Positions 20,961 through 30,493 are shown, counted from the first letter of the stretch. The stretch is 64,000 bases of DNA from Pseudovibrio exalbescens (GCF_028737195.1 NZ_JAQZAJ010000007.1:224124-288123); one strand, 5' to 3'. Numbers and translations are program-made. Notes: generated by a model not told the origin, from the letters alone.

Positions 20961-20993
20961 GGAAGCCGTCCAACAGGGCGGCTTTCTTTTGTT
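20961..20993 (+). terminator. Terminator after glmM
   Basis: AAGCCG-tccaacaggg-CGGCTT stem followed by TCTTTTG, about 30 bp after the glmM stop. Confidence 0.75.
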
Positions 20994-21150
20994 CTGGATA
21001 AGTAAATATGTATTAAGAATTTGTTTGGGTTAAAAAACTCAGTAAATACTCATGGTTAATTTATGGGTAATTATTTTCTTGTCTACTGTGCCTAGTATTT
21101 TAGTGCGGGGCCGCTTCCGGAGGGTGGTGGTTACCTGAAGGGGCAGAGAC

Positions 21151-21945
21151 ATGAAGTTTGTATCTCGCGTTGTTTCATTCAGTTTGTTTTCATTGGTTGC
21201 AGGTTCCGCAATTGCTGCGGACCTGCCAGAGCCGGTTATCGAGCATGTGCCTGTCATTCCGGCGGCCAGCTCAAGCGGGTGGTATCTGCGTGGCGATATT
21301 GGCTACAAGATCTACAAGGCACCGAAGACAACTTATAGCGACAGCATCATCTTTGAAGGTGAGGAACAGGATCCCACAGGCATTATCGGTGCCGGTGTGG
21401 GGTATCGGTTCAACGAGCACCTGCGCACCGATGTTACAGTTGACTACGAGTGGCCCTCTGATTTTGATGGGCGTGTCGACTGTCTGACCAACTGCGGCAC
21501 TGGACCCGGTATTGCACAGTCCGTTGAAACCGCAAGTCTGGACGTGTGGACCATTCTTTGGAACGTCTATGCCGACCTTGGCAACTATCGCGGCTTTACG
21601 CCGTATGTAGGGGCGGGTATCGGTGCTTCCTACGTGTCCTACGATGACATTCGCTATGTGAATCCGAACGGCGCAGAAGGGGGATATCCCTCTGATGGAA
21701 AGTGGAACTTCTCCTGGGCTGCCATGGCCGGTGTTGGCTACGCCATTACACCAAGTTGGCATCTTGATGCAGGCTACCGCTACCTTTGGATTGGAGATGG
21801 CAAGTCCGCGAACTTCTCAAGCAATGGCGTGAATGATCACATCAAGTACGAAGATCTGGCGGCTCATGAGTTCCGTGTGGGGCTGCGATACGAGTTTGGC
21901 CAAGAGAACGCTTTTGCTCCCGGTCCGGTAGTTGCAACCTACTGA
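21151..21945 (+). CDS. Outer-membrane beta-barrel protein (Omp25/RopB-like)
   Basis: Secreted protein of 264 residues with a signal peptide (cleavage after AIAA, near residue 24) and alternating hydrophobic strands typical of small eight-stranded barrels: SGWYLRGDIGYKIY, GIIGAGVGYRFNEHLRTDV, GFTPYVGAGIGASYV, SWHLDAGYRYLWIG, HEFRVGLRYEFG. The C-terminal segment fits the barrel end-strand. Such proteins in Hyphomicrobiales are abundant structural porin-like proteins. AT-rich DNA upstream (21000-21100) is likely its promoter. Monocistronic, with its own terminator. Confidence 0.88.
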   Translation: MKFVSRVVSFSLFSLVAGSAIAADLPEPVIEHVPVIPAASSSGWYLRGDIGYKIYKAPKTTYSDSIIFEGEEQDPTGIIGAGVGYRFNEHLRTDVTVDYEWPSDFDGRVDCLTNCGTGPGIAQSVETASLDVWTILWNVYADLGNYRGFTPYVGAGIGASYVSYDDIRYVNPNGAEGGYPSDGKWNFSWAAMAGVGYAITPSWHLDAGYRYLWIGDGKSANFSSNGVNDHIKYEDLAAHEFRVGLRYEFGQENAFAPGPVVATY

Positions 21946-21967
21946 CCGCAGGCGGAATGAACGATGA

Positions 21968-22000
21968 TCAAGGCTCGCTTCGGCGGGCCTTTTGTTTTGC
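21968..22000 (+). terminator. Terminator after the Omp25-like gene
   Basis: AAGGCTCGC-ttcg-GCGGGCCTT, a tetraloop hairpin with one T/G mismatch, followed by TTGTTTTG. Confidence 0.85.
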
Positions 22001-22030
22001 TTGTCGCTTGAATGGAAGGATTGCGTCCTC

Positions 22031-22068
22031 ATCCAACATATGAGACAGATAAGTCTCATATGTTGGAT
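22031..22068. repeat. Perfect 16-bp inverted repeat upstream of a GNAT gene
   Basis: ATCCAACATATGAGAC (22031-22046), a 6-nt spacer AGATAA, then its exact complement (22053-22068). It lies 12 bp before the chosen GNAT start. It is long enough to be a dimeric-repressor operator or a strong RNA hairpin in the leader. There is no T tract, so it is not an ordinary terminator. Confidence 0.9.
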
Positions 22069-22080
22069 AGGGCGGAAGTC

Positions 22081-22680
22081 ATGCGCATTGAGAGCCTTCA
22101 GGATTTGGGCATTGAACGCGGCGTGAAGCCCGACGACATTCGTGCAGTGACCGAGCTTTATGTTCGCTGTCTGGCCTCCAAGATCTTGCCCATTTTAGGC
22201 GATTACCCCAAAGCCGTTGACTTGTTTGAAGGTGCGCTCAACAGCCATCAGGTGTTGATTGCAAAACATAAAGGGCAGGTGGTTGGGGTTCTTGGGCTGA
22301 AAACAGCGAGTGCCTCTCCTTACGAGCCAACGTTACGGGAGGCTTGGCGGATCCTCGGTGTTTTGGGGCCCTTGCGCCTGATGCTGCTCGGATTGCTCGA
22401 CAACTCCTGCGACCCTCAAACAGTTTTTATCGACGGTCTTGCGGTCCACGAGGAGGCGCGTAGCTTGGGAATTGGCTCCTTGCTGCTGTCGAAGGCGGAG
22501 GAGATTGCGCGCACGGACGGCAAGTCATTCCTCGCACTGGAGGTGATCAACACCAATCCCCGTGCTGAAGCGCTCTACCTGAAACACGGTTTCCGAAGGG
22601 TGGCAGAGCAGCGGCTGGGTATTCTGGAGTTGTTCTTCGATTTCTCGAGAGCTGCTGAAATGCGCAAATCACTCGTGTGA
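22081..22680 (+). CDS. GNAT family N-acetyltransferase
   Basis: Probable acetyl-CoA-dependent acetyltransferase of 199 residues; the substrate is unknown. The acetyl-CoA motif A is VHEEARSLGIGSLLLSKAEE, and the ending ALYLKHGFRRV is the usual GNAT C-terminal part. I chose the ATG at 22081 because GGCGGAAG precedes it. An upstream start at 22012 would place the large inverted repeat inside the coding sequence, which I think less likely. It stands alone between the barrel gene and serC. Confidence 0.85.
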   Translation: MRIESLQDLGIERGVKPDDIRAVTELYVRCLASKILPILGDYPKAVDLFEGALNSHQVLIAKHKGQVVGVLGLKTASASPYEPTLREAWRILGVLGPLRLMLLGLLDNSCDPQTVFIDGLAVHEEARSLGIGSLLLSKAEEIARTDGKSFLALEVINTNPRAEALYLKHGFRRVAEQRLGILELFFDFSRAAEMRKSLV

Positions 22681-22854
22681 GGATGGCATCAAGATGCTCA
22701 GTGATGGCGGTTGGCGCTCCTGATTCGCGTGGCTACCTGCAAAAAAGTGTCGAACTGTTCTAATTCTCTATCTCTCTGAAAAGACAAGGGAATAGTGAAT
22801 GCACCGCAGCATGGGGAGAGTATCTCGGTCATGCTCTGGCCAAAAAGTTTGTTG

Positions 22855-22915
22855 ACCGTCTGCGTGGTTTCGCATAGACCCGTCGGTGGGACACCCCTCC
22901 CCAACGAGGGGCGCC
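22855..22915 (+). ncRNA. Candidate serC leader RNA motif
   Basis: Two adjacent GC-rich hairpins just before serC: CCC-gtcggt-GGG at 22879-22890 and CCCCT-ccccaacg-AGGGG at 22894-22911. A conserved alphaproteobacterial RNA motif named serC is known in this position from published comparative RNA work. I recognise the location and the hairpin pair but cannot align it to a model here. Boundaries are approximate. Confidence 0.5.
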
Positions 22916-22934
22916 TATCTGAGAGGGTAGTTAA

Positions 22935-24110
22935 ATGGCGAATATTGAAATGCCGGTTACAAAGCCGGCAAACCCGAACTTTTCTTCGGGCCCTTGTGCG
23001 AAGCGTCCAGGCTGGACTCCAGCTGCATTGAATGACGCGCCTTTGGGCCGTTCTCACCGAGCAAAAATTGGCAAGGCAAAGCTTGCGGAAGCGATTGGGC
23101 TTACCCGCGAAGTGCTTGGCGTGCCTGACGATTACCGCATTGGTATCGTTCCTGCTTCTGACACCGGTGCAGTCGAAATGGCCATGTGGTCCATGCTCGG
23201 CGCGCGTCCGGTTGACATGCTGGCGTGGGAGAGCTTTGGTTCGGGTTGGGTTACTGACGTAGTCAAGCAGTTGAAACTGGCGGATGCCCGCGTGATTGAA
23301 GCCCCCTACGGTGAGCTTCCTGATCTCGCACAGGTTAATCCGGCCCACGACATTGTCTTCACATGGAATGGCACAACCTCTGGCGTTCGCGTGGCGAATG
23401 CAGACTGGATCGCTGACGACCGTGAAGGCCTGGTGATTTGCGATGCAACTTCAGCCGCATTCGCACAGGAGCTGGATTACGCCAAGCTCGATGTGATCAC
23501 GTATTCCTGGCAGAAAGTCATGGGTGGCGAAGGCGCTCATGGTATTCTCATTCTCTCTCCACGCGCTGTTGAGCGTCTGGAGACCTATACGCCGGCATGG
23601 CCGCTGCCGAAGATCTTCCGCATGACCAAAGGTGGAAAGCTCATTGAAGGGATCTTCAAGGGCGAAACCATCAACACACCCAGCATGCTCTGCGTCGAGG
23701 ACTACATCGACACCCTGAAGTGGGGCAAGAGCGTTGGGGGTCTTGAGGGGCTGATCAAGCGCGCGGATGCCAATGCAAACGCGATCACTGCATGGGTAGA
23801 GAAGACCGATTGGGTCGACTTCCTTGCAGTGGACCCTGCAACCCGTTCCAATACCTCCGTCTGTCTGAAGATCGTAGATGCAGACGTAGCAGCTCTTGAT
23901 GCTGCCGCACAGGCCGCCTTTGCTAAGGCGCTTGTTGCAGCTCTAGATGCTGAGGGCGTGGCTTATGACATCGGTGCTTATCGTGATGCACCGTCGGGCC
24001 TGCGCATCTGGTGTGGTGCCACTGTTGAGACCTCGAATGTTGAGGCTTTGCTACCGTGGCTGGACTGGGCGTTTGCCGTTGAAAAGGCGAAGCTGACAGC
24101 TGCCCGCTAA
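22935..24110 (+). CDS. serC: Phosphoserine aminotransferase SerC
   Basis: PLP enzyme that converts 3-phosphohydroxypyruvate and glutamate to phosphoserine in serine synthesis. The protein is 391 residues, the longer alphaproteobacterial form. It starts [20 protein letters not shown]; the PLP lysine lies in [15 protein letters not shown]; the C-terminal [11 protein letters not shown] is conserved in this branch. serA follows after about 100 bp, so the first two enzymes of the pathway are probably co-transcribed. Confidence 0.96.
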   Translation: MANIEMPVTKPANPNFSSGPCAKRPGWTPAALNDAPLGRSHRAKIGKAKLAEAIGLTREVLGVPDDYRIGIVPASDTGAVEMAMWSMLGARPVDMLAWESFGSGWVTDVVKQLKLADARVIEAPYGELPDLAQVNPAHDIVFTWNGTTSGVRVANADWIADDREGLVICDATSAAFAQELDYAKLDVITYSWQKVMGGEGAHGILILSPRAVERLETYTPAWPLPKIFRMTKGGKLIEGIFKGETINTPSMLCVEDYIDTLKWGKSVGGLEGLIKRADANANAITAWVEKTDWVDFLAVDPATRSNTSVCLKIVDADVAALDAAAQAAFAKALVAALDAEGVAYDIGAYRDAPSGLRIWCGATVETSNVEALLPWLDWAFAVEKAKLTAAR

Positions 24111-24211
24111 CAAAAGCGGCTGCTGCCTTTCTTGAGATTTTTTGAATAGAGAATGAGCATTCCGGCGCGTTGGGGCGCCGGACCCTGCTTCGTGCGCAAA
24201 AGGAACGTGTC

Positions 24212-25798
24212 ATGGCTCCTAAGGTACTGATTTCTGATAAGCTTTCTCCTGCCGCTGTTGAGATCTTCAAAGAACGCGGCTGTGAAGTGGACTTCCTGCC
24301 TGACGTTGGCAAGGATAAGGAAAAACTGGCTGAGATCATTGGCCAGTATGATGGTCTTGCAATTCGCTCTGCCACGAAAGTGACAGAGAAGATCCTTGCC
24401 GCTGCCGACAACCTGAAAGTGATCGGCCGTGCCGGTATCGGTGTTGATAACGTTGATATTCCGGCCGCAACGACCAAGGGTGTGATCGTGATGAACACGC
24501 CTTTCGGCAATGCCATCACAACGGCAGAACATGCAATTGCAATGATGTTCGCCGTTGCCCGCCAGCTTCCTGCCGCAGACACTTCCACACAGGCTGGCAA
24601 GTGGGAAAAATCCAAGTTCATGGGTACTGAGATTACCTCAAAGACCCTTGGCCTGATTGGGTGCGGAAATATTGGCTCCATCGTTGCCGACCGTGCCATT
24701 GGCCTCAAGATGCGTGTCGTTGCGTTCGACCCGTTCCTGTCTGATGAGCGTGCGCAGGACATTGGCGTGGAAAAGGTGGATCTTGATACACTTCTTGCCC
24801 GTGCAGATTTCATTACCTTGCACACCCCGCTGACCGACAAGACGCGCAATATCATTGATGCGGCTGCCATCGAGAAGATGAAGAAGGGTGCCTACCTCAT
24901 CAACTGTGCCCGTGGTGGTCTGGTGGATGAAGTTGCCCTGCGTGCAGGCCTTGATTCCGGCAAGATTGGCGGCGCTGCCGTTGATGTGTTCGTTGAAGAG
25001 CCTGCCAAGGAAAATCCGCTGTTTGGCGCGCCAAACGTTGTTTGTACGCCGCACCTTGGGGCCTCCACTACCGAGGCGCAGGAGAATGTTGCGCTGCAAG
25101 TGGCAGAGCAGATGGCTGACTATCTGGTGAAGGGTGCCGTATCAAACGCGCTCAACATGCCATCCATCACCGCAGAAGAAGCGCCAAAACTGACACCGTT
25201 CGTCAAGCTGGCCGAGCTGCTGGGTTCCTTTGCCGGACAGGCCACTGAAACAGGCATCAAGGGCATTCGCATCGAGTATGAGGGTGAAGTTGCCGAGATG
25301 AACGTGAAGGCCATGACGGCAGCTGCGGTTACCGGCGTTCTTCAGCCGCTGCTGCAGACCGTGAACATGGTTTCTGCGCCGGTCATGGCGCGCGAGCGTG
25401 GCATCACCATCGAAGACATTCGCCGCGAACAGCACGGTGTTTATGAGAACTACATTCGCCTGACGATTATCACAGAACGTCAGGAGCGCTCTGTCGCCGG
25501 TACTGTTTTCTCCGATGGCAAGCCACGTATCATTCAGATCAAGGGCATCAACATGGAAGCCGAACTGGGTGAAAACATGCTGTACGTCACCAATGATGAC
25601 AAGCCAGGCTTTATCGGCCAGCTCGGTTCCATTCTCGGTGAGGCGGGCGTCAACATCGCAACTTTCAACCTGGGCCGTAAGGCTGAGGGCGAAGAGGCGA
25701 TCTGTCTTGTTGAAGTGGATGGCCAGATTCCAGCGGACGCTCTGGAAAAAATCGCAGCCATTGGCCAGGTCAACCAGGTCAAGCAGCTGCACTTTTAA
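24212..25798 (+). CDS. serA: D-3-phosphoglycerate dehydrogenase SerA
   Basis: NAD-dependent first enzyme of serine synthesis. The protein is 528 residues, the long form with an extra domain and a C-terminal ACT domain. The NAD site is GLIGCGNIGSIVADRAIGLK, the catalytic arginine is in INCARGGLVDE, and the histidine is in CTPHLGAST. The ACT domain begins near DKPGFIGQLGSILGEAG and may mediate serine feedback. I chose the ATG at 24212 (MAPKVLISDK); the frame remains open 14 codons upstream. Confidence 0.97.
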   Translation: MAPKVLISDKLSPAAVEIFKERGCEVDFLPDVGKDKEKLAEIIGQYDGLAIRSATKVTEKILAAADNLKVIGRAGIGVDNVDIPAATTKGVIVMNTPFGNAITTAEHAIAMMFAVARQLPAADTSTQAGKWEKSKFMGTEITSKTLGLIGCGNIGSIVADRAIGLKMRVVAFDPFLSDERAQDIGVEKVDLDTLLARADFITLHTPLTDKTRNIIDAAAIEKMKKGAYLINCARGGLVDEVALRAGLDSGKIGGAAVDVFVEEPAKENPLFGAPNVVCTPHLGASTTEAQENVALQVAEQMADYLVKGAVSNALNMPSITAEEAPKLTPFVKLAELLGSFAGQATETGIKGIRIEYEGEVAEMNVKAMTAAAVTGVLQPLLQTVNMVSAPVMARERGITIEDIRREQHGVYENYIRLTIITERQERSVAGTVFSDGKPRIIQIKGINMEAELGENMLYVTNDDKPGFIGQLGSILGEAGVNIATFNLGRKAEGEEAICLVEVDGQIPADALEKIAAIGQVNQVKQLHF

Positions 25799-25832
25799 AA
25801 ACAACTAGAGCAGCGTCACCTTCCTCCCAGGG

Positions 25833-25866
25833 AAGAAGCGGGTCTCCATTGAGGCCCGCTTTTTTG
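25833..25866 (+). terminator. Terminator after serA
   Basis: AGCGGG-tctccattgag-GCCCGCT stem followed by TTTTT. It lies between convergent serA and the EamA gene. Confidence 0.85.
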
Positions 25867-25870
25867 CATT

Positions 25871-26785
25871 TTACCTCAGGCTTGTCCGTAGGCGCGTGAA
25901 CGCTCGCCCATCCATGATGAGTAGAGCCAAAGCGATCAGTGCGATGCCCAACCACTGGTTCGCTTCCAGACGCTCATGCAGAAAGACAGCGCCCAGCATG
26001 ATGGCGCTTACTGGCACAAGGAAGGTGACCAATGCGGCGTTGGTTGCGCCCGCCCGCTGCAAGATGCGGAAGTACAGAAGATAGGCCAATGCTGTAGAAA
26101 CGACGGCGAGCATGACAACGGCTGCCCAAGTGTTAATTGGCACAGTGGCCAGCTCGCTGCTGGAGGTGGTCATGAGAATGACCGGGAGCAGGATGATCGT
26201 CGACCCAGTCAACTGGCCTGTGGCGATCGAAAGGGGTGGCAGTGCCTTGAGCCGCTTGGCCATTGTCGCCGCAAACGCGTAGGACAACGCTGCGCCAAGG
26301 CACGCGATTTGGGGCAGAATGCGGTAGGTGTCTCCAAGGAGGGCGTCGGCACCCAGCATGACTGCAACGCCGCAGATGCCCACGAAACCTGCCAGTATCT
26401 TTGCTCCGCTCAACCTTTCATCCTGCGTCATCTGATGAGCGACCAGCATTGTGAATATGGGGGTGAAGGCGTTCAGAACGGACGCAAGACCTGATGCAAT
26501 GTGTTGTTGGCCCCAAAACAGCAGCGAAAAGGGAATCACGTTGTTGATCAGCCCCAGCGCCAAAAACTTCAATGGCCATGAACCGTGAAGGGGTAGGCGT
26601 TTTCCAAGAATGAGCAAAACGGCCCACAGGGTGCACGCCGCGATGAAGACCCGAAAGAACACCAGGGTGAGTGGCGGCAGGAACGCGACAGCAATCTTAG
26701 CAAGAAAGAATGAGCCGCCCCACAAGAGCGACAGACACAGCAGCATGGCCAATGCGATCAGGTCCAGTTTCGGCGCTTGGGTCAT
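25871..26785 (-). CDS. EamA family (DMT) transporter
   Basis: Inner-membrane drug/metabolite exporter-type protein of 304 residues with about ten hydrophobic segments arranged as two EamA repeats (for example LCLSLLWGGSFFLAKIAVAFLPP and the PVSAIMLGAVFLHERLEANQWLG loop near the end). The substrate cannot be deduced. I chose the ATG at 26785 (MTQAPKLDL) because GGAG lies upstream; the frame extends 21 codons further. It converges on serA and diverges from purA. Confidence 0.9.
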   Translation of the reverse strand: MTQAPKLDLIALAMLLCLSLLWGGSFFLAKIAVAFLPPLTLVFFRVFIAACTLWAVLLILGKRLPLHGSWPLKFLALGLINNVIPFSLLFWGQQHIASGLASVLNAFTPIFTMLVAHQMTQDERLSGAKILAGFVGICGVAVMLGADALLGDTYRILPQIACLGAALSYAFAATMAKRLKALPPLSIATGQLTGSTIILLPVILMTTSSSELATVPINTWAAVVMLAVVSTALAYLLYFRILQRAGATNAALVTFLVPVSAIMLGAVFLHERLEANQWLGIALIALALLIMDGRAFTRLRTSLR

Positions 26786-27110
26786 GCGATCTCCAGTCTT
26801 TAGCCGCGAAATTGAATTAGTCGTTGTCACACCACTAAGAGAGATCAAGGAAACAATGCAATCCGATTTGCGAGTGGCTCAAAGCCTGTTCCTTGAAGAA
26901 AACGCAATAAGCCGCAGGGAAGCTTGGGAAAAGAAGCACGTAAAAGACTCGTCAGACGCGTTTGATGGGGCTATAAGACCAAGGAAATGCCCCGGGCTTT
27001 CGTCCGGGGTTTCTTATGTGTGATATCTGTTTGCACGCCTGAGCAAACTTTGAAGTGGAAGGGCCGCTACAAGGTCCAGCCAACCGCCGCCGTAGGAGGG
27101 CGAAAAATCC
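26786..27110. other. Intergenic region between the EamA gene and purA
   Basis: About 325 bp between divergent genes. It contains a terminator-like hairpin on the forward strand (26990-27015) and a possible 55-codon frame at 26856-27023 preceded by AAGG. Neither belongs to a known gene. Promoters for both flanking genes must lie here. Confidence 0.5.
26990..27015 (+). terminator. Terminator-like hairpin upstream of purA
   Basis: CCCCGG-gctttcgt-CCGGGG followed by TTTCTT, about 95 bp before the purA start and reading in the same direction. No annotated gene ends here on this strand, so it may end a short RNA or act as an attenuator for purA. Confidence 0.6.
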
Positions 27111-28403
27111 ATGGCCAATGTTGTAGTTGTCGGCTCCCAGTGGGGTGACGAAGGTAAGGGCAAGATCGTTGACTGGCTGTCTGAGCAAGCTGATGTCATC
27201 GTGCGTTTTCAGGGCGGCCACAACGCTGGCCACACACTTGTAATTGACGGTGTGAGCTACAAGCTTTCTCTGCTTCCTTCCGGCGTTGTGCGCGGCAAGC
27301 TTTCTGTCATTGGCAATGGCGTGGTGGTTGATCCGCATGCGCTGGTTTCCGAGATTGACCGTCTGAAGGAACAGGGCGTTGAGATCACTCCTGAAATCCT
27401 CCGAGTGGCGGACAATGCGACGCTTATCCTGTCCATTCACCGCGAGCTGGATGCGCTTCGTGAGAATGCAGCTTCTGAAGAAAACCGCATTGGCACCACC
27501 AAGCGTGGCATTGGCCCTGCTTATGAAGACAAGGTGGGCCGCCGCGCTGTTCGCGTAATGGATCTGGCAAACCTTGAAACTCTTCCGGGCAAGATCGACC
27601 GCATGCTGGTGCACCACAATGCGCTTCTGCGTGGTCTTGGCGAGCCGGAAATCTCCGCCGATGCAATCTACGAAGAACTGGCAAGTGTTGCCGACAAGAT
27701 CCTGCCATTCATGGAACGTAGCTGGCAGCTGCTTGACAATGCGCGCCGCGAAGGCAAGCGCATCTTGTTTGAAGGCGCACAGGGCGCGCTGCTGGACAAT
27801 GATCACGGAACCTATCCATTCGTGACGTCCTCCAACACCGTTGCGGGTCAGGCTGCCACTGGCTGTGGCCTTGGTCCGAACTCTGTCGATTACGTTTTGG
27901 GCATCACCAAAGCTTACACAACCCGCGTGGGTGAAGGGCCGTTCCCAACCGAACAGCAGAACGAAGTGGGTGAGTTCCTTGGCACCCGCGGTCACGAGTT
28001 CGGTGTGGTGACTGGTCGTAAACGCCGCTGTGGCTGGTTCGATGCCGTTATCGTCCGTCAAACCGTTTGCACTAGTGGCATCAGCGGGATTGCGCTGACC
28101 AAGCTGGACGTTTTAGATGGTCTTGATGAAATCAAGATTTGCGTTGGCTATGAGTTGGATGGCGAGCGCATTGACTATTTGCCTGCTTCTCAGGGAGCAC
28201 AGGCGCGGGTTGTGCCGATCTATGAAACGCTGCCAGGTTGGAAAGAAACCACCAAGGGCGCACGTAGTTGGGCCGATTTGCCTGCTCAAGCTGTGAAGTA
28301 CGTACGACATGTTGAGGAATTGATTGGTGCACCTGTTGCATTGCTCTCGACGAGCCCTGAAAGAGATGACACAATTCTCGTTCAGAATCCTTTTCAAGAC
28401 TAA
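27111..28403 (+). CDS. purA: Adenylosuccinate synthetase PurA
   Basis: Joins IMP and aspartate with GTP to form adenylosuccinate, the first committed step to AMP. The protein is 430 residues. The GTP loop is [16 protein letters not shown] at the N-terminus; the [10 protein letters not shown] and [12 protein letters not shown] blocks and the [11 protein letters not shown] segment are all present. The start ATG has GGAGGGCGAAAAATCC upstream, with the GGAGG part as ribosome site. Confidence 0.98.
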   Translation: MANVVVVGSQWGDEGKGKIVDWLSEQADVIVRFQGGHNAGHTLVIDGVSYKLSLLPSGVVRGKLSVIGNGVVVDPHALVSEIDRLKEQGVEITPEILRVADNATLILSIHRELDALRENAASEENRIGTTKRGIGPAYEDKVGRRAVRVMDLANLETLPGKIDRMLVHHNALLRGLGEPEISADAIYEELASVADKILPFMERSWQLLDNARREGKRILFEGAQGALLDNDHGTYPFVTSSNTVAGQAATGCGLGPNSVDYVLGITKAYTTRVGEGPFPTEQQNEVGEFLGTRGHEFGVVTGRKRRCGWFDAVIVRQTVCTSGISGIALTKLDVLDGLDEIKICVGYELDGERIDYLPASQGAQARVVPIYETLPGWKETTKGARSWADLPAQAVKYVRHVEELIGAPVALLSTSPERDDTILVQNPFQD

Positions 28404-28443
28404 GCCGTTAGCAGAGTAACTCTGGGGGGCTAAAGACGGATAG

Positions 28444-30261
28444 ATGGCGGACTATTACTCCGTTTTAAAGAAGACAATTAACGGTCTTCAGGAAAACACT
28501 GGCTCAGCGCGGCGCGGTGTGTATCAACGTGCTCGCTCAGCTATTGTAAAACAGCTGCAGAACTATGATCCGCCACTGACCCCTTCGCAAATTACCGAGG
28601 AACAGCTCAAGCTCGAAGAAGCAATTCGGAAAGTGGAAGCTGAGGCCGCCCGTGCCTCCCTCGGTCTGGGGAATGCACCTGCCCAGCCCGCAAAGCAACC
28701 AACTGCCGCGCCCGGTGGCGCGTCAGGCGGGGCGCATGCTGGCGTAGCGGGGCCTGCAACTTCGCAGCCTGCACAAAGGCCGCCTGCGCCACCGCAGACA
28801 GCTCAGGCACCGGTTCCTCCGACACAACCTCAAAGACCACCTGCTTCGCCTTCCCCTTACGCCGCAGAACACGCCACCCAGACAACGGGTGCCGCTGGTG
28901 CAAGCGGAGGGGCTGCCGAGGCAAACAATGGTCCTGCGGAACCAGATGTTTTCAAGCAGGCCGTAAAAGCTGCTTCTGATCTGGGTGCGGCTGCGCATCA
29001 GGCAAGCAAGAAAGCGCGAGATCAGCTACCTGGCGCAAACGATGCCAAACGCGAGCCGGATTTGGGTGATGTGCCTCCGGCGGAAGTGCAGCCTGCCGTT
29101 TCCAGCGCCTACCGGCCGAAGCCCCGTGAGGAAGATGTTTGGGTGCCCGGTGAAGCGCGCAAGCAAGCCCTTGCGGAAGAGGCCAAGGACGACGCAGAAG
29201 CACCTGAATTGGCCAAGCGTCCCCGCGGCAAGCAAAGGGCTGCAAAGGCATCCAGCGCGCTTGTGGGCGATGCTGGTTTGTCGGAGGAGGGACTGCGGCC
29301 CTCACGTATGCCGCAAGTAATTGGTATCTTTATTGTTCTGGCCCTTCTGGGGGCTGGTGGTTACGCGCTGTATTCCCAAAAAGATGACCTGATGACGCTC
29401 ATCGAGCCAACGGTCACTGATGGGGGATCTGACACGGCCCAACCAGCGCCTGCCGAAGAGCCGGAGGAACCTGCCTCCAACAAGAACACCGACCGTCTTC
29501 TCAATGATGACGGCTCTCAGGTCTCACCAGACGCGCGGGCTGTGTCGACGCAGCGTGTTACCTCTGTGAGCCGGGATGTTACCAATCCGGGCTCTGGTGC
29601 TGAGGCAACGCCGCCGCCAAGTCTACCAGTGACGCCACCAGACATTCCATCGCCAGATGAGGTGGATGCGGTGCCGGTGACAACCAACTCTGTGCGTCCT
29701 GCAGAAAGCTTGACAGCTGAAGCCGAGCAAACAGCGGTTGCGCAACAGGGCATCCTTTATGAAGAAGCGGCCAATCCGGGCGAGTCAGGGACCGCGTCTC
29801 GGGGCAACGTCATGTGGTCGCTGGATCGGGGCGACAGTGCTGGCAGGATCGTCAAGGCTGTTGCGGTTATGCCAGATCGAAATGTGACCATCACCATGTC
29901 GATCAAGCCGAATGCAGACAACTCTTTGCCTGCAAGTCACTTGCTTGAGTTGAGATTCGATCTGCCACGAGACTTCGCCGGGCAGGGCATTGCCGAGGTG
30001 CCGGGCATTATCATGAAACCGACCGAGCAGGCCCGGGGCGAACCTCTGGCCGGCGCTGCGGTCAAGGTATCCGACAACTTCTTCTGGATCGCGCTTTCTG
30101 ATGCTGAGGCTGATCGGGTGACGAACATGAAGCGCCTTGAAGAGCGTGAGTGGATCGACATTCCATTGCTCTACAACAACGGCAAGCGCGCCATTCTGAC
30201 CTTTGAAAAAGGTGTTTCCGGCAATCGTGTGATTTCACAAGCGCTTGAAAGCTGGAACTAG
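28444..30261 (+). CDS. Membrane-anchored protein of unknown function
   Basis: A protein of 605 residues with no family I recognise. Residues 1-75 are charged and helical (MADYYSVLKKTINGLQEN), with the look of a small conserved cytoplasmic domain. Residues about 75-285 are Pro/Ala/Gln-rich low-complexity sequence. One membrane helix lies at about 292-311 (GIFIVLALLGAGGYALY). A second Pro/Glu/Ser-rich linker follows, and the last 170 residues form a folded domain (GNVMWSLDRGDSAGRIVKAV onward). The likely topology is N-terminus in the cytoplasm, C-terminus in the periplasm, suggesting an envelope-spanning sensor or scaffold. It lies 40 bp after purA and ends at a strong terminator. Confidence 0.8.
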   Translation: MADYYSVLKKTINGLQENTGSARRGVYQRARSAIVKQLQNYDPPLTPSQITEEQLKLEEAIRKVEAEAARASLGLGNAPAQPAKQPTAAPGGASGGAHAGVAGPATSQPAQRPPAPPQTAQAPVPPTQPQRPPASPSPYAAEHATQTTGAAGASGGAAEANNGPAEPDVFKQAVKAASDLGAAAHQASKKARDQLPGANDAKREPDLGDVPPAEVQPAVSSAYRPKPREEDVWVPGEARKQALAEEAKDDAEAPELAKRPRGKQRAAKASSALVGDAGLSEEGLRPSRMPQVIGIFIVLALLGAGGYALYSQKDDLMTLIEPTVTDGGSDTAQPAPAEEPEEPASNKNTDRLLNDDGSQVSPDARAVSTQRVTSVSRDVTNPGSGAEATPPPSLPVTPPDIPSPDEVDAVPVTTNSVRPAESLTAEAEQTAVAQQGILYEEAANPGESGTASRGNVMWSLDRGDSAGRIVKAVAVMPDRNVTITMSIKPNADNSLPASHLLELRFDLPRDFAGQGIAEVPGIIMKPTEQARGEPLAGAAVKVSDNFFWIALSDAEADRVTNMKRLEEREWIDIPLLYNNGKRAILTFEKGVSGNRVISQALESWN

Positions 30262-30286
30262 CTCGCGAAAAATTATATTCTAAAAC

Positions 30287-30322
30287 AAGGCGTTGGAGAG
30301 GTTCTCCAGCGCCTTTTTCTTT
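30287..30322 (+). terminator. Terminator after the 605-residue protein gene
   Basis: AGGCGTTGGAGA-gg-TTCTCCAGCGCCT, a nearly perfect long hairpin, followed by TTTTCTTTTTC. Confidence 0.9.
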
Positions 30323-30384
30323 TTCTGCTGCGTATTTCGCTGCAGCTGCCCTTGAAAATGCCGGGGGAATCTATAGGTTCTTGC

Positions 30385-30475
30385 GTATCCGAGGGGTGCT
30401 CCTTGTTTGGAGCTGAGATGGCACTGCCGAACCCTTAGAACCTGATCCGGGTAATACCGGCGAAGGGACTGGAAC
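30385..30475 (+). promoter_or_regulatory. TPP riboswitch (THI element)
   Basis: The conserved thiamine-pyrophosphate aptamer is easily recognised: GGGGTGCTCC at the 5' side, AGCTGAGATGGC (the pyrimidine-sensor helix), then AACCCTTAGAACCTGATCCGGGTAATACCGGCGAAGGGA. It controls the transporter genes downstream. The expression platform appears to be a ribosome-site hairpin at 30494-30539. Confidence 0.97.
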
Positions 30476-30493
30476 CTGAGCCTCTTTATTCCC

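Noticed and set aside
26952..28061. A 369-codon reverse frame opposite purA
   Set aside because: Antisense shadow of purA.
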